A stretch of DNA of 16,893 nucleotides from CAYGVT01 sp964353355 (GCA_964353355.1 CAYGVT010000006.1:1-16893), one strand, 5' to 3'. Positions 8,011 through 14,268 are shown, numbered from the stretch's first letter. Program-made: numbers and translations. The notes: generated from the letters alone by a model not told the origin.

Positions 8011-8233
8011 TACGATGGCGCGGCCGGCGCGCACACGCGCGCCGACCTTGCAGAAGACACGGTCACTGCCATAGACGCGCCATGAGCGCCGTCGCACATC
8101 CTGCCAGGGCCAATGGGGGCCGCCGGGGTGGGACAAAGGGGTGGCGAGGGGGGTGGGGCGCGGGGGGGACCGGTGAGCTTGGGGTGGGGCGGAGGGACGT
8201 GGCGCGGGGAACGGTTGGGCGACGGCCAGCTGT
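8011..8233 (+). repeat. Hairpin repeat unit, copy 4 (short type)
   Basis: Contains the hairpin, CCTTGCAGAAGACACGGTCA, CATCCTGCCAGGGCC, GGGGCCGCCGGGGTGGGACA and GGTTGGGCGACGGCCAG in the same order and spacing as the unit split across 11625-13178. The GGGACAAT tail is absent; sequence after 8230 is unrelated. Because this copy is uninterrupted, it defines where the IS1111-type element entered the split copy. Confidence 0.87.
8022..8047 (+). other. Unit hairpin, copy C
   Basis: Arms GGCCGGCGCGC and GCGCGCCGACC around ACAC. The third pair is C opposite A on this strand, which becomes a G-U wobble if the minus strand is the folded RNA. The other ten pairs match. Confidence 0.87.
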
Positions 8234-8280
8234 GAAAGTCTTGACTCCGTCAGCTTGGCCTTCTTGAATTCATGTATCGA

Positions 8281-8303
8281 TATGGGGTCTTTTCCACCCC
8301 TTA
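8281..8303. promoter_or_regulatory. AbiE operator 1 (upstream of TATA)
   Basis: Imperfect palindrome TATGGGGT-N7-ACCCCTTA. Its right half is identical to the right half of the perfect palindrome at 8354-8376, and the centres are 73 bases apart, about seven helical turns. AbiEi antitoxins are known to repress their own operon by binding two inverted repeats, so this is the likely partner site. Confidence 0.6.
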
Positions 8304-8316
8304 ACTTGTAAAGAGA

Positions 8317-8332
8317 AATAATATATATAGTA
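8317..8332 (+). promoter_or_regulatory. TATA box of the AbiE operon
   Basis: AATAATATATATAG is a strong archaeal TATA-like sequence in otherwise GC-rich DNA. Initiation about 26 bases downstream would fall near 8350-8355, giving a leader of roughly 40 bases containing operator 2. Confidence 0.65.
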
Positions 8333-8353
8333 GTATTGTCATATCTAGTTAGC

Positions 8354-8376
8354 TAAGGGGTGTTCCGCACCCCTTA
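8354..8376. promoter_or_regulatory. AbiE operator 2 (downstream of TATA)
   Basis: Perfect 9-bp palindrome TAAGGGGTG / CACCCCTTA with five-base spacer TTCCG, ending 17 bases before the AbiEi start codon. It overlaps the expected transcription start, so binding here would block the promoter; in the transcript it could also fold over the leader. Confidence 0.65.
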
Positions 8377-8393
8377 CCTGGCAGGAATCGACA

Positions 8394-9167
8394 ATGCCCC
8401 TCCCACTGCTCGTCAAGGAGTTCCAGGCCCCTGGTTGCTTCACGCTGCGCGAGGCCGAGGCCGCCCTTGGCGCCGTAAGAGCCCGCGAGCACGTCAAGTA
8501 CCTGCTCAAGCATCGTTACATCGAGGCCGTCCGTCGTGGGCTGTACGCGCTCGTTCCGGAGCGCACGGGCGCCCTGCCTGACCGGTACGTCCTCGCGAGC
8601 AAGGCGCACCCGGACGGCTACCTCAGCCACCATACGGCGCTCGAGATGCTCGGTGTCGCCCAGGCGACGTTCGCGGGTGCGCTCTATATCACGGTACCCA
8701 CGAGGGTCGCGCCGTTCGCCTACCGAGGAACGACGGTCCATCCCGTCGTCTCAGACCAGCCTGTCCACGGACCGGGCCTCGTCACGAGCGTCAAGCGTGG
8801 AGGCCAGGACCTGAGGGTGTCCGGCCGGGAGCTGACGCTCGTCCAGTGCCTCGACAGGCTGAGGTACGCGGGCGGCCTCGGGGAGGTCCTCGACAGCGTC
8901 GAGGGCTTCTCGGGCCTCGATTGGGACCGCCTCGAGGCGCTCATCGAGCTTCCCGGCGGGCCCTACTCGAAGGCCTCCCTCAATGCCAAGGTGGGGTTCG
9001 TCGTGGAACGGAACTCCTCGCGGTGGCATCCGCCAGAGGGCTTCCTTGACAGGCTCGAGGGGCGCACGGGTAAGGGCATCAATTACCTCGGGACGGCGCG
9101 GGGGCGGGGGGGCCGGTGGGTGCCGCGGTGGCGCGTCATCGTACCAGGCACAGCACTGGAGGCGTGA
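8394..9167 (+). CDS. abiEi: AbiEi-family antitoxin / transcriptional repressor
   Basis: A 257-residue antitoxin of the type IV AbiE toxin-antitoxin family. Residues 1-55 form the N-terminal winged helix (FTLREAEAAL, then HRYIEAVRRGLYALVP). The middle domain carries the family block DRYVLASK...YLSHHTALEMLGVAQ (64-90) and YITVPTRVAPFAYRG (98-112). The C-terminal part (to about 225) is the domain linked to neutralising the toxin. In studied members the antitoxin does not bind the toxin but opposes its effect and represses the operon through two inverted repeats; two matching palindromes flank the TATA box here. ATG 8394 is preceded by AGGAA. The toxin gene starts 5 bases after this stop. Confidence 0.88.
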   Translation: MPLPLLVKEFQAPGCFTLREAEAALGAVRAREHVKYLLKHRYIEAVRRGLYALVPERTGALPDRYVLASKAHPDGYLSHHTALEMLGVAQATFAGALYITVPTRVAPFAYRGTTVHPVVSDQPVHGPGLVTSVKRGGQDLRVSGRELTLVQCLDRLRYAGGLGEVLDSVEGFSGLDWDRLEALIELPGGPYSKASLNAKVGFVVERNSSRWHPPEGFLDRLEGRTGKGINYLGTARGRGGRWVPRWRVIVPGTALEA

Positions 9168-9172
9168 CAACG

Positions 9173-10138
9173 ATGGCAAGCGGTCCCGTGGACGCTGCGT
9201 GGATGGCCCGGACCGCCCTGCAGGAAGGCTTCGACCTAGACGTCTTCGAGCAGGCGTGGCGCATCGCGCACATCCTGGGGGAGATCGGCGCTCACGGCTA
9301 CCTCCGCGGGAGGCTGGCCCTCAAGGGAGGGACGTGCATCAACCTATTCCACACCTACCTCCCCCGATTGAGCGTCGACATCGACCTGAACTACGTCGGC
9401 GGTCCCGAGAAGGACAAGATGCTCGCCGAGAGGCCCGAGGTCGAGGGAGCGCTGAGGGCGCTCGTCCGCGAGCACGGTTACGTGCCGGAGGATGTCCGAC
9501 GGTCCTATGCGGGCTGGACCGTCAAGTTCGTCTACGAGGGCGTCCAAGGCGCGCGGTCCAGCATCAAGGCCGACCTGAACTACCTCATGCGGGTGCCGAT
9601 CTATGGCGTCGAGCTCCTACCGGTCCCGGTGACCTTCGACCTCGGCGATGTCCGGGCGCCATGCCTCGCTCTCGAGGACGTGTACGGCGGGAAGCTGAAG
9701 GCGATGGCAGTCCGGGCAGAGCCCCGCGACGTCTATGACGCCGCGCAGCTTTACAGGAGGGACGTGGCGCACGACCCCGAGAGGCTGAGGAGGGCCTTCC
9801 TGTTCTACGCATTCATGGACGACGCGACGCTCTCGACGGTGGACCTCGATGCCGTGAGAGCGCTCACCTCGGGGGACTTCGCACAGCGCCTCTATCCGGT
9901 GCTGCGGCGGGGGGAACGCCCAGGCCCCGAGGAGCTGCTGGACATCGTGATGCCGAGGGTGGAGCAGATGCTCCAGCTCTCGGACGATGAACGGGCGTTC
10001 GGCGAGCGCCTGGAGGCTGGGGAGTACGAGCCCATGCTCCTCTTCCGAGGGGTCGACGTCGCGGAGGGGATCGACCGCCACCCCGCGGCCGAGTGGCGCA
10101 GGCGGCGTCCCCACGGGAGGCTGCCCTCGGGACCTTGA
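9173..10138 (+). CDS. abiEii: AbiEii-family nucleotidyltransferase toxin
   Basis: A 321-residue toxin of the AbiEii/MenT nucleotidyltransferase superfamily. Known relatives add nucleotides to tRNA and stop translation during phage infection; the substrate here is not known. The active-site set is visible: KGGT at 51-54, then RLSVDIDL with D69 and D71 about 16 residues later, a further acidic strand KADLNYL (about 130), and the conserved EDVYGGKLKAMAVR...RDVYDAAQLY block (about 168-195). The end, HPAAEWRR, resembles the family C-terminus. An upstream in-frame start at 9116 lies inside abiEi, but GGAGG at about 9158 sits well before ATG 9173, so 9173 is chosen. It is translationally close-coupled to abiEi (5-base gap). 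Confidence 0.88.
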   Translation: MASGPVDAAWMARTALQEGFDLDVFEQAWRIAHILGEIGAHGYLRGRLALKGGTCINLFHTYLPRLSVDIDLNYVGGPEKDKMLAERPEVEGALRALVREHGYVPEDVRRSYAGWTVKFVYEGVQGARSSIKADLNYLMRVPIYGVELLPVPVTFDLGDVRAPCLALEDVYGGKLKAMAVRAEPRDVYDAAQLYRRDVAHDPERLRRAFLFYAFMDDATLSTVDLDAVRALTSGDFAQRLYPVLRRGERPGPEELLDIVMPRVEQMLQLSDDERAFGERLEAGEYEPMLLFRGVDVAEGIDRHPAAEWRRRRPHGRLPSGP

Positions 10139-10283
10139 TGGGACGATCGAGCAGTACGAGTCGGGCATCAATCCAAAGAACTGGTAACCTACCGTGCCCG
10201 TGACAATCCTGGTAAAGATTGTGAGGGCCTTGCGAGCTTGGGTGAGATTTCAATCTCACATCAACGTCCGACGACGCTGGCGC

Positions 10284-10309
10284 GCTCGGCGCGCACACGC
10301 GCGCCGAGC
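10284..10309 (+). other. Unit hairpin, copy D
   Basis: Perfect 11-bp inverted repeat GCTCGGCGCGC / GCGCGCCGAGC around ACAC. Two outer pairs differ from copy B (G-C to C-G, C-G to T-A) and both are compensated on the opposite arm. Confidence 0.9.
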
Positions 10310-10345
10310 TTGCGCAGACAGAGCCACTCCCATTGGCTCTTCGGG

Positions 10346-10585
10346 AATGCTGGTGCGCGCCATTGTCTCGCCGAACCCCCCACCCCCGCCGCCTCGATGC
10401 CGGCGGCCGAGACCCTCGACGGCCTCCGCGACCCGCCACCTCTCGGTCAGCTCCAGGCTCCTCAGGGGGCTCCGCGCCGGCCTGTCCCCCTACGAGTTCC
10501 GCGAGGTCATGTGGCAGCTGCCGGGGGGAGGCGTTCGAGAGGGTGCGGCACTGGAGGGAGGCTCATGGGATGTCAGCCAGGCGCC
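10346..10585 (+). pseudogene. Relic of the C-terminal half of a zinc-ribbon family gene
   Basis: Begins at TGCTGGTGCGCGCCATT, which matches TGCTGGTCGCGCGCTAT inside the intact gene at 14444. It continues with SSRLLRGLRAGLSP and YEFREVMWQL (intact: CSKLFRSLRVGLTP and KNVEYVINSF). The frame breaks in the G6 run at 10523-10528, after which EAFERVRHWREAH continues in another frame. The same break exists in the unit at 4272, so the lesion predates the spread of this unit type. Confidence 0.62.
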
Positions 10586-10801
10586 ATGCCCCGCACCTTC
10601 TGCGGGGGGCCGGTCGGGGGGAGGTACTGCGGGAGGTGCCGGGGGCTGCTGGCGAGGGGGCCGGGGGGGCGATGGGGGGACGTGGCGCCGGGGGGGGTGG
10701 GGCGACGACCAGACATGGGAAGGACCTCTGTGGACCGTTCTGGAAAGAATGAAATAGGGCGAGGGACAATCGTCATTTTGGTGAGAGAGAGGAGTAATTG
10801 A
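10586..10801 (+). pseudogene. Relic of a zinc-ribbon gene N-terminus
   Basis: ATG 10586 opens MPRTFCGGPVGGRYCGRC, close in pattern to the intact start MPRPVSYRTCAIC...YCTRCRGHLY at 14269. The first CxxC has lost a cysteine while the second CxxC remains. After CRGLL the frame runs through G-rich unit sequence to a stop at 10801 and no longer resembles a protein. Confidence 0.5.
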
Positions 10802-10883
10802 TGCTGCAGGGGGATGGCGATGGCACAGAAAGGAGTTTTTCGAAATGCTTTAAAGATATTCCAACATAGGTGGGAACGAGAAT

Positions 10884-11456
10884 ATGATTCAGTTATCCAG
10901 ATGGACTTCACCATCGTTTCCGTATGAGCAGTTTAGAGTTCTACGCGACTCTCATTTCATTTTAACATTATCCGTGTTGTTTATCATTGTTTTTATTTTT
11001 GGTACAATTAATAATCGGATAGTATTTACTATTGTATATTTTTCAATACCCATTTGGTTGATTATTGAATTAATAGCTATACGTCAGCTATATATCCGAT
11101 GGATTTATTATCGAAATTCTAGAAATATGTTATCTTACACCGTGCCTATTTCATCTGAGTTAGTTATTACATCTCTTCATGGATATCTTTCATCTGAATT
11201 GGAATTTCATTTTCAAGATTGCCCAATCCGTACATCCAAATTCAAAGAAATTTCAGAAATTAGAAGGGCATATCACGAAGAAAAAATCAAAATATTTCTA
11301 CTTATTTCTCAGATGAGTCGGAAGGAAAAGAATGATAGTACAGATATTTTGATCGGCCCTATTACCAATGAGAACCAAAATATTGTGAATCAACTCATTA
11401 TCGGCATAGATAATGTAATTCAGGAGCTTACTCTTGGATCTAAGAAAAATGTCTAA
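10884..11456 (+). CDS. Two-helix membrane protein of unknown function (low GC)
   Basis: 190 residues, no family recognised. Two membrane helices are clear at about 24-41 and 46-68 with a short turn between, followed by a soluble, probably cytoplasmic, domain of about 115 residues rich in Ser, Ile and Glu. Layout matches the protein at 14645-15145 (two helices, then a soluble domain ending in an ILIGPIT/LLIITN strand and a final amphipathic helix, DNVIQEL against QMLQNI), suggesting distant relatives or a shared membrane-anchored fold such as a PH-like domain; this is a guess. A TATA-like CTTTAAAGAT at 10849-10858 sits about 30 bases before ATG 10884. Base composition is strikingly AT-rich compared with both neighbours, a sign of recent transfer. 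Confidence 0.72.
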   Translation: MIQLSRWTSPSFPYEQFRVLRDSHFILTLSVLFIIVFIFGTINNRIVFTIVYFSIPIWLIIELIAIRQLYIRWIYYRNSRNMLSYTVPISSELVITSLHGYLSSELEFHFQDCPIRTSKFKEISEIRRAYHEEKIKIFLLISQMSRKEKNDSTDILIGPITNENQNIVNQLIIGIDNVIQELTLGSKKNV

Positions 11457-11532
11457 TAAAATTGTCAGGACTATTAACTCCACCTTTGGGCATTTGTCGG
11501 GGAGCTGGACAGGTGCTGGAGGGAGGGGGGGG

Positions 11533-11580
11533 GAGTTCGACCGGGAGGTAGCGGAGTTCAAGCACTGGAGGCAGAGGTGA
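11533..11580 (+). pseudogene. Relic of a zinc-ribbon gene C-terminus
   Basis: In frame this reads EFDREVAEFKHWRQR and a stop. It matches YEFREV plus FERVRHWREAH of the relic at 10346 and FGCIRYPWRN of the intact protein. It returns to high GC directly after the low-GC membrane gene, so that gene sits between an N-terminal relic (10586) and this C-terminal relic. Confidence 0.5.
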
Positions 11581-11624
11581 AGGAGCATAAGACATGTCAT
11601 GAGCTCTGTCTGCTGTTCCACCGA

Positions 11625-11668
11625 CGACGACGCTGGCGCGGCCGGCGCGCACACGCGCGCCGTCCTTG
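11625..11668 (+). repeat. Left part of repeat unit copy 6, split by the IS1111-type element
   Basis: CGACGACGCTGGCGCG, the hairpin and CCTTG match the other units exactly, then the match stops at 11668. It resumes at 12934 with TGCAGCAGACACGGTCAC, which continues the same unit (compare TTGCAGAAGACACGGTCA at 8048). Confidence 0.85.
11640..11665 (+). other. Unit hairpin, copy E
   Basis: Arms GGCCGGCGCGC and GCGCGCCGTCC around ACAC; the third pair is a C/T mismatch, the only clearly uncompensated change among the five copies. It is also the only copy disrupted nearby by an insertion sequence, three bases from the right arm. Confidence 0.87.
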
Positions 11669-11716
11669 ATGACATGTTAAAGCCCCGCCCGTTCCGTAGA
11701 GGAGCGAGGCGAGGAC

Positions 11717-12766
11717 ATGCACTACATCGGGATAGACGCGCACAAGAAGACGTGCCAGGCCACCGTGATGAACACGGAGGGACGGATCGTCGAACGCAAG
11801 AAGATAGACACGGACGTCACGGAGCTCAAGGCGTTCTTCTCGAAGTACAAGAGGAGCCGCGCCGTGGTCGAGGCCTGCCCGGTCTGGGAGGTCGTCTACG
11901 AGGCGGGCAAGAGGGCGGGCGTCGAGGTCGTCCTGGCCAACCCCGGCCAGGTGAAGGCGATCTCCGCGGCCCGGATAAAGACCGACAAGGTGGATTCCGA
12001 GACGCTCGCCCACCTGCTCCGTACCAACATGGTCCCGGAGTCCTACATCGCCCCGACCTGGGTGAGGGAGCTCAGGAGGGACCTCCGGGGGAGGAAGCAG
12101 ATCCATAAGACCATAGTGGCGCTGAGGAACCAGCTCTACTCGGAGATGATGCGCAAGGGCATCAAGTACAGGGTAGGATGCATGGCCACGAGGAAGGGAA
12201 GGAACGAGCTCAAGGAGACGCTCCCCGTCCCACGGATCCTGCGGAGGATCGAGCTCCTCGAGAGCATCGAGATGGAGATGAAGGAGTACAATAACGAGCT
12301 GCTCCTGCCGGCATTCCGGGAGAACGAGAAGGCCCAGCTGCTCGCTACCATCGACGGGGTGGGATTCTACACATCCTTGACGGTCGTGGCCGAGCTCGGG
12401 GACGTGAACCGGTTCCCGGACAGCGACTCCGTCGTCTCGTACGCGGGTCTCGCCCCGCGGGTCAACCAGTCGGGCAGCGTGACCAGGATGGGGCACATCA
12501 CGAGGGCCGGTTCCTCCAACCTCCGTTGGGTCCTCGTCGAGGCGATGCACAGCCACCTGATGAATTGTAAGCAGAAGGACGAGTGCCGGCTCTGCCGGTT
12601 CCACAAGAGGATTGAGAGGAAGCGGAAGGGGAAGGCCGCTGTCGTCGCAGGCGCGGCGAAGCTGCTCAGGATCATGTACTGGATGCTCAAGCTCAACCTA
12701 CCATACCATCCCCAGGGATTGGACCTCCGGTCTGCTGCTGAGGGCGAACCTCGAGGCCTTGAATGA
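11717..12766 (+). CDS. IS110-family (IS1111 group) transposase
   Basis: 349 residues. The N-terminal RuvC-like DEDD domain starts IGIDAHK with D7, then E52 in VVEACPVWE, and D90 and D93 in KTDKVDSETLAHLLR. A middle coiled region (about 115-200) leads to the Transposase_20 domain at about 208-300: LATIDGVGFYTSL, SYAGLAPRVNQSGSVTRMG, ITRAGSSNLRWVLVEA. The QSGS serine at about 252 lines up with the strand-joining serine of this family. All expected catalytic residues are present, so the element may be active. In studied relatives the enzyme uses an element-encoded bridge RNA that pairs with donor and target DNA. Start ATG 11717 follows a GAGGCGAGG ribosome site. Confidence 0.92.
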   Translation: MHYIGIDAHKKTCQATVMNTEGRIVERKKIDTDVTELKAFFSKYKRSRAVVEACPVWEVVYEAGKRAGVEVVLANPGQVKAISAARIKTDKVDSETLAHLLRTNMVPESYIAPTWVRELRRDLRGRKQIHKTIVALRNQLYSEMMRKGIKYRVGCMATRKGRNELKETLPVPRILRRIELLESIEMEMKEYNNELLLPAFRENEKAQLLATIDGVGFYTSLTVVAELGDVNRFPDSDSVVSYAGLAPRVNQSGSVTRMGHITRAGSSNLRWVLVEAMHSHLMNCKQKDECRLCRFHKRIERKRKGKAAVVAGAAKLLRIMYWMLKLNLPYHPQGLDLRSAAEGEPRGLE

Positions 12767-12909
12767 GGGAAGATCCCCGGGTCGAAGGGCGTAGATTGGC
12801 CACCATGAGGCTCGACCTCGGATAGGTGAAGGCTCGATGGTACCCTGGCAGGTTCTGTAGAGGATGGGAGGACAAGGATGATGTAGGACCGAGAATATTC
12901 TTACGGTCG
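12767..12909 (+). ncRNA. Candidate bridge RNA region of the IS1111-type element
   Basis: This is the only sizeable non-coding part of the element (143 bases between the stop codon and the right inverted repeat) and it carries several inverted repeats, for example GAGG/CCTC near 12808 and GACCG...CGGTC (12887-12891 with 12904-12908) enclosing AGAATATTCT. CAAGGA (12873-12878) is complementary to TCCTTG at the left junction (11663-11668). In IS1111 relatives the bridge RNA comes from this position. The six-base match is short and could be chance. Confidence 0.4.
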
Positions 12910-12933
12910 CCGGACGGGCGGGCTTTACATAGG

Positions 12934-13178
12934 TGCAGCAGACACGGTCACTCCCATGGACGACCCATGAGCGCCGTCGCACATCCTGCCAGGGCCGATG
13001 GGGGCCGCCGGGGTGGGACAGGGGGGGTGGCGTGGGGGGTGGGCGGAGGTGGGGGACCGGCTCTTTGTTCAGGGGTGGGGCGGAGGGGCGTGGCGCGGGA
13101 GGCGGTTGGGCGACGGCCAGGGCCAGAAGTCCTGTACTGTTAAACGACAGAAAGGAGATAAAGGGCGAGGGACAATTA
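12934..13178 (+). repeat. Right part of repeat unit copy 6 (short type)
   Basis: Continues from the insertion junction with CAGACACGGTCACTCCCATG, CATCCTGCCAGGGCC, GGGGCCGCCGGGGTGGGACA, the G-rich body with CCGGCTCTTTGTTCAGGGG as in copy 1, GGTTGGGCGACGGCCAG, and the tail AAGGGCGAGGGACAAT (to 13176). Together with 11625-11668 it makes one complete unit. No gene is supported between 12767 and 13281. Confidence 0.85.
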
Positions 13179-13244
13179 TTACCAAGCCGAAGGAGGTTGT
13201 GAGCAGCGAGAGGATGATATTGCCCCGCAAGGTTGCTACTCAAG

Positions 13245-13258
13245 GTCCTATATATGAG
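13245..13258 (+). promoter_or_regulatory. TATA box of the secreted-protein gene
   Basis: CCTATATATG is centred about 30 bases before ATG 13282, fitting a leaderless transcript that starts at or just before that codon. This is why 13282 is preferred to the in-frame GTG at 13273. Confidence 0.55.
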
Positions 13259-13281
13259 CCTTCCCCGATTGGGTGGTCGGT

Positions 13282-14184
13282 ATGGATAGAAACCGAATGA
13301 TATCCGTATGCCTGCTCGTCCTATGCATCGTGCTCTCGGCATCGTCCTATTCCGAGCTCGTCGACGATAAGGGCGAGAACTGCTCAGAGTACCTCCCGGG
13401 AAAGGCCTATCCGTGCGGGAATTGGGTCATGCTGGTCCTTGGGTGCGACCTTCCCGAGGAGCGTCCCGTGATGTCGGCGGCAAGCATCCTCTATCCCTCG
13501 GTTACGAACACGTCGTCTGCGAAATCATATGCCTTGGGCTTCTTCCCGGAGTTCGGCGAGTCCACCTTCGAGTACGACGTCGACCTTGGATGCTACGCTT
13601 CCATCATGGAGGACCAGCTATTGTGGGTCTATCCAGGTGGGACGGTCATCTATAGCAGGAACCATAATGCCGGATTCGTCCAGGCCAATGAGTTTACGCT
13701 GGCGGCGGCGATCAGTGCGTTCGAGTCCTTCGCTGATGGCCACGGGGGGTTGTCATCCTATAAGTTGACAGAGGACTTCCAGGTCACATCGTATGGCGAG
13801 AATGACGAGCCGACGGGGGAGATCGAGGGGTACACGCTCGAATACCGTACGACATACTCCGGCTATCCTGTCTATGGGGCGGATCGCATCATGGGCAGCG
13901 TCGATGCACCGGACTCCGTGGTCTCGCTATTGTATAGGTGCAACTATCGCCTCGATGGGCCCGTCCAGACGCTACAGGTGAGATCGGCCGAGTCCGCGTG
14001 GGATTCAATCCCCGATGGAGGCGTCCATAGCGAGAGGCAAATCACGATAGACCGAGTCGAATTGTGCTACTATTGCCCCAGCTATAGGGAGATCGCTCCG
14101 GCCCTGTACCCAGCGTGGCGGTTCTCCAGCGGGACCTTCGAACTATACGTGAACGCGTTCAATGGGACGGTCTACGACGTTTGA
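13282..14184 (+). CDS. Secreted protein of unknown function, possibly YycI/PepSY-like
   Basis: 300 residues from ATG 13282. The N-terminus (MDRNRMISVCLLVLCIVL, then SASSYS) is a typical signal peptide; there is no other membrane segment, so the protein is probably exported. The mature part is rich in aromatic residues and has cysteines in CSEYLPGKAYPC, CYAS, YRCNYR and CYYCP that could form disulfides. The second half has the pattern of YycI/YpeB-type or PepSY-related domains (LEYRTTYSGYPVYGADRI, then YPAWRFSSGTFELYVNAFNG, ending in TVYDV), in which a strand ends in VNAxTG; I give this modest weight. It follows a repeat unit tail and is followed 84 bases later by the zinc-ribbon gene, with no shared operon signal. 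Confidence 0.78.
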   Translation: MDRNRMISVCLLVLCIVLSASSYSELVDDKGENCSEYLPGKAYPCGNWVMLVLGCDLPEERPVMSAASILYPSVTNTSSAKSYALGFFPEFGESTFEYDVDLGCYASIMEDQLLWVYPGGTVIYSRNHNAGFVQANEFTLAAAISAFESFADGHGGLSSYKLTEDFQVTSYGENDEPTGEIEGYTLEYRTTYSGYPVYGADRIMGSVDAPDSVVSLLYRCNYRLDGPVQTLQVRSAESAWDSIPDGGVHSERQITIDRVELCYYCPSYREIAPALYPAWRFSSGTFELYVNAFNGTVYDV

Positions 14185-14268
14185 GGTTCGCCCGTTTCCT
14201 ATGATGTTCAGCCAGAATGGCTAGGGGATATCGCTACGGTTTTCTTCCCCCACCCCCATCCCATCGTC

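Larger units (their letters stand above)
10269..10772 (+). repeat. Hairpin repeat unit, copy 5 (long type with zinc-ribbon gene relics)
   Basis: The largest unit. It covers most of the 745-base gap after abiEii. Order: CGACGACGCTGGCGCG, hairpin, head with CACTCCCATTGGCTC, C-terminal relic, N-terminal relic, G-rich body, GGGGCGACGACCAG, and the tail GAAATAGGGCGAGGGACAAT (10751-10770), whose counterpart at 179-198 in copy 1 differs only by an exchanged C/G pair of bases. It ends about 110 bases before a low-GC gene, with an abrupt fall in GC content. Confidence 0.87.
11667..12935 (+). mobile_element. IS110-family insertion sequence, IS1111 type (about 1.27 kb)
   Basis: Ends are set by three agreeing signs. 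The interrupted repeat unit stops at CCTTG (to 11668) and resumes at TGCAG (from 12934), sharing TG at both junctions. Subterminal inverted repeats lie five bases inside each end: ATGTTAAAGCCCCGCCCGT on the left (11674-11692) against ATGTAAAGCCCGCCCGT read on the opposite strand on the right (12914-12930). The single gene is an IS110-family transposase. Short left and longer right non-coding ends and subterminal repeats are typical of the IS1111 group, in which the guide (bridge) RNA is encoded after the transposase gene. Confidence 0.82.

Noticed and set aside
7851..8267. Plus-strand open frame crossing the hairpin and unit at 8011
   Set aside because: It runs through the conserved repeat, where similar frames appear in every unit, and its first part is antisense to the more plausible small minus-strand frame.
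9116..9172. Upstream in-frame start for the AbiEii toxin
   Set aside because: It would lie 52 bases inside abiEi and add an Arg/His-rich extension; GGAGG before ATG 9173 fits better.
4290..11665. The hairpins as classical integron attC sites
   Set aside because: No RYYYAAC or GTTRRRY core sites were found around the stems, there are no extrahelical bases of the attC kind, and no IntI-type integrase is present. Only the organisation is similar.
4290..11665. The hairpins as intrinsic transcription terminators
   Set aside because: No T-run follows on either strand, one copy (11640) lies about 50 bases ahead of a gene, and the repeats extend well beyond the stem.
1..13178. A CRISPR array
   Set aside because: Repeats are 200-500 bases long and spaced by 1.3-4 kb with genes between them; there are no short regular spacers and no cas genes.
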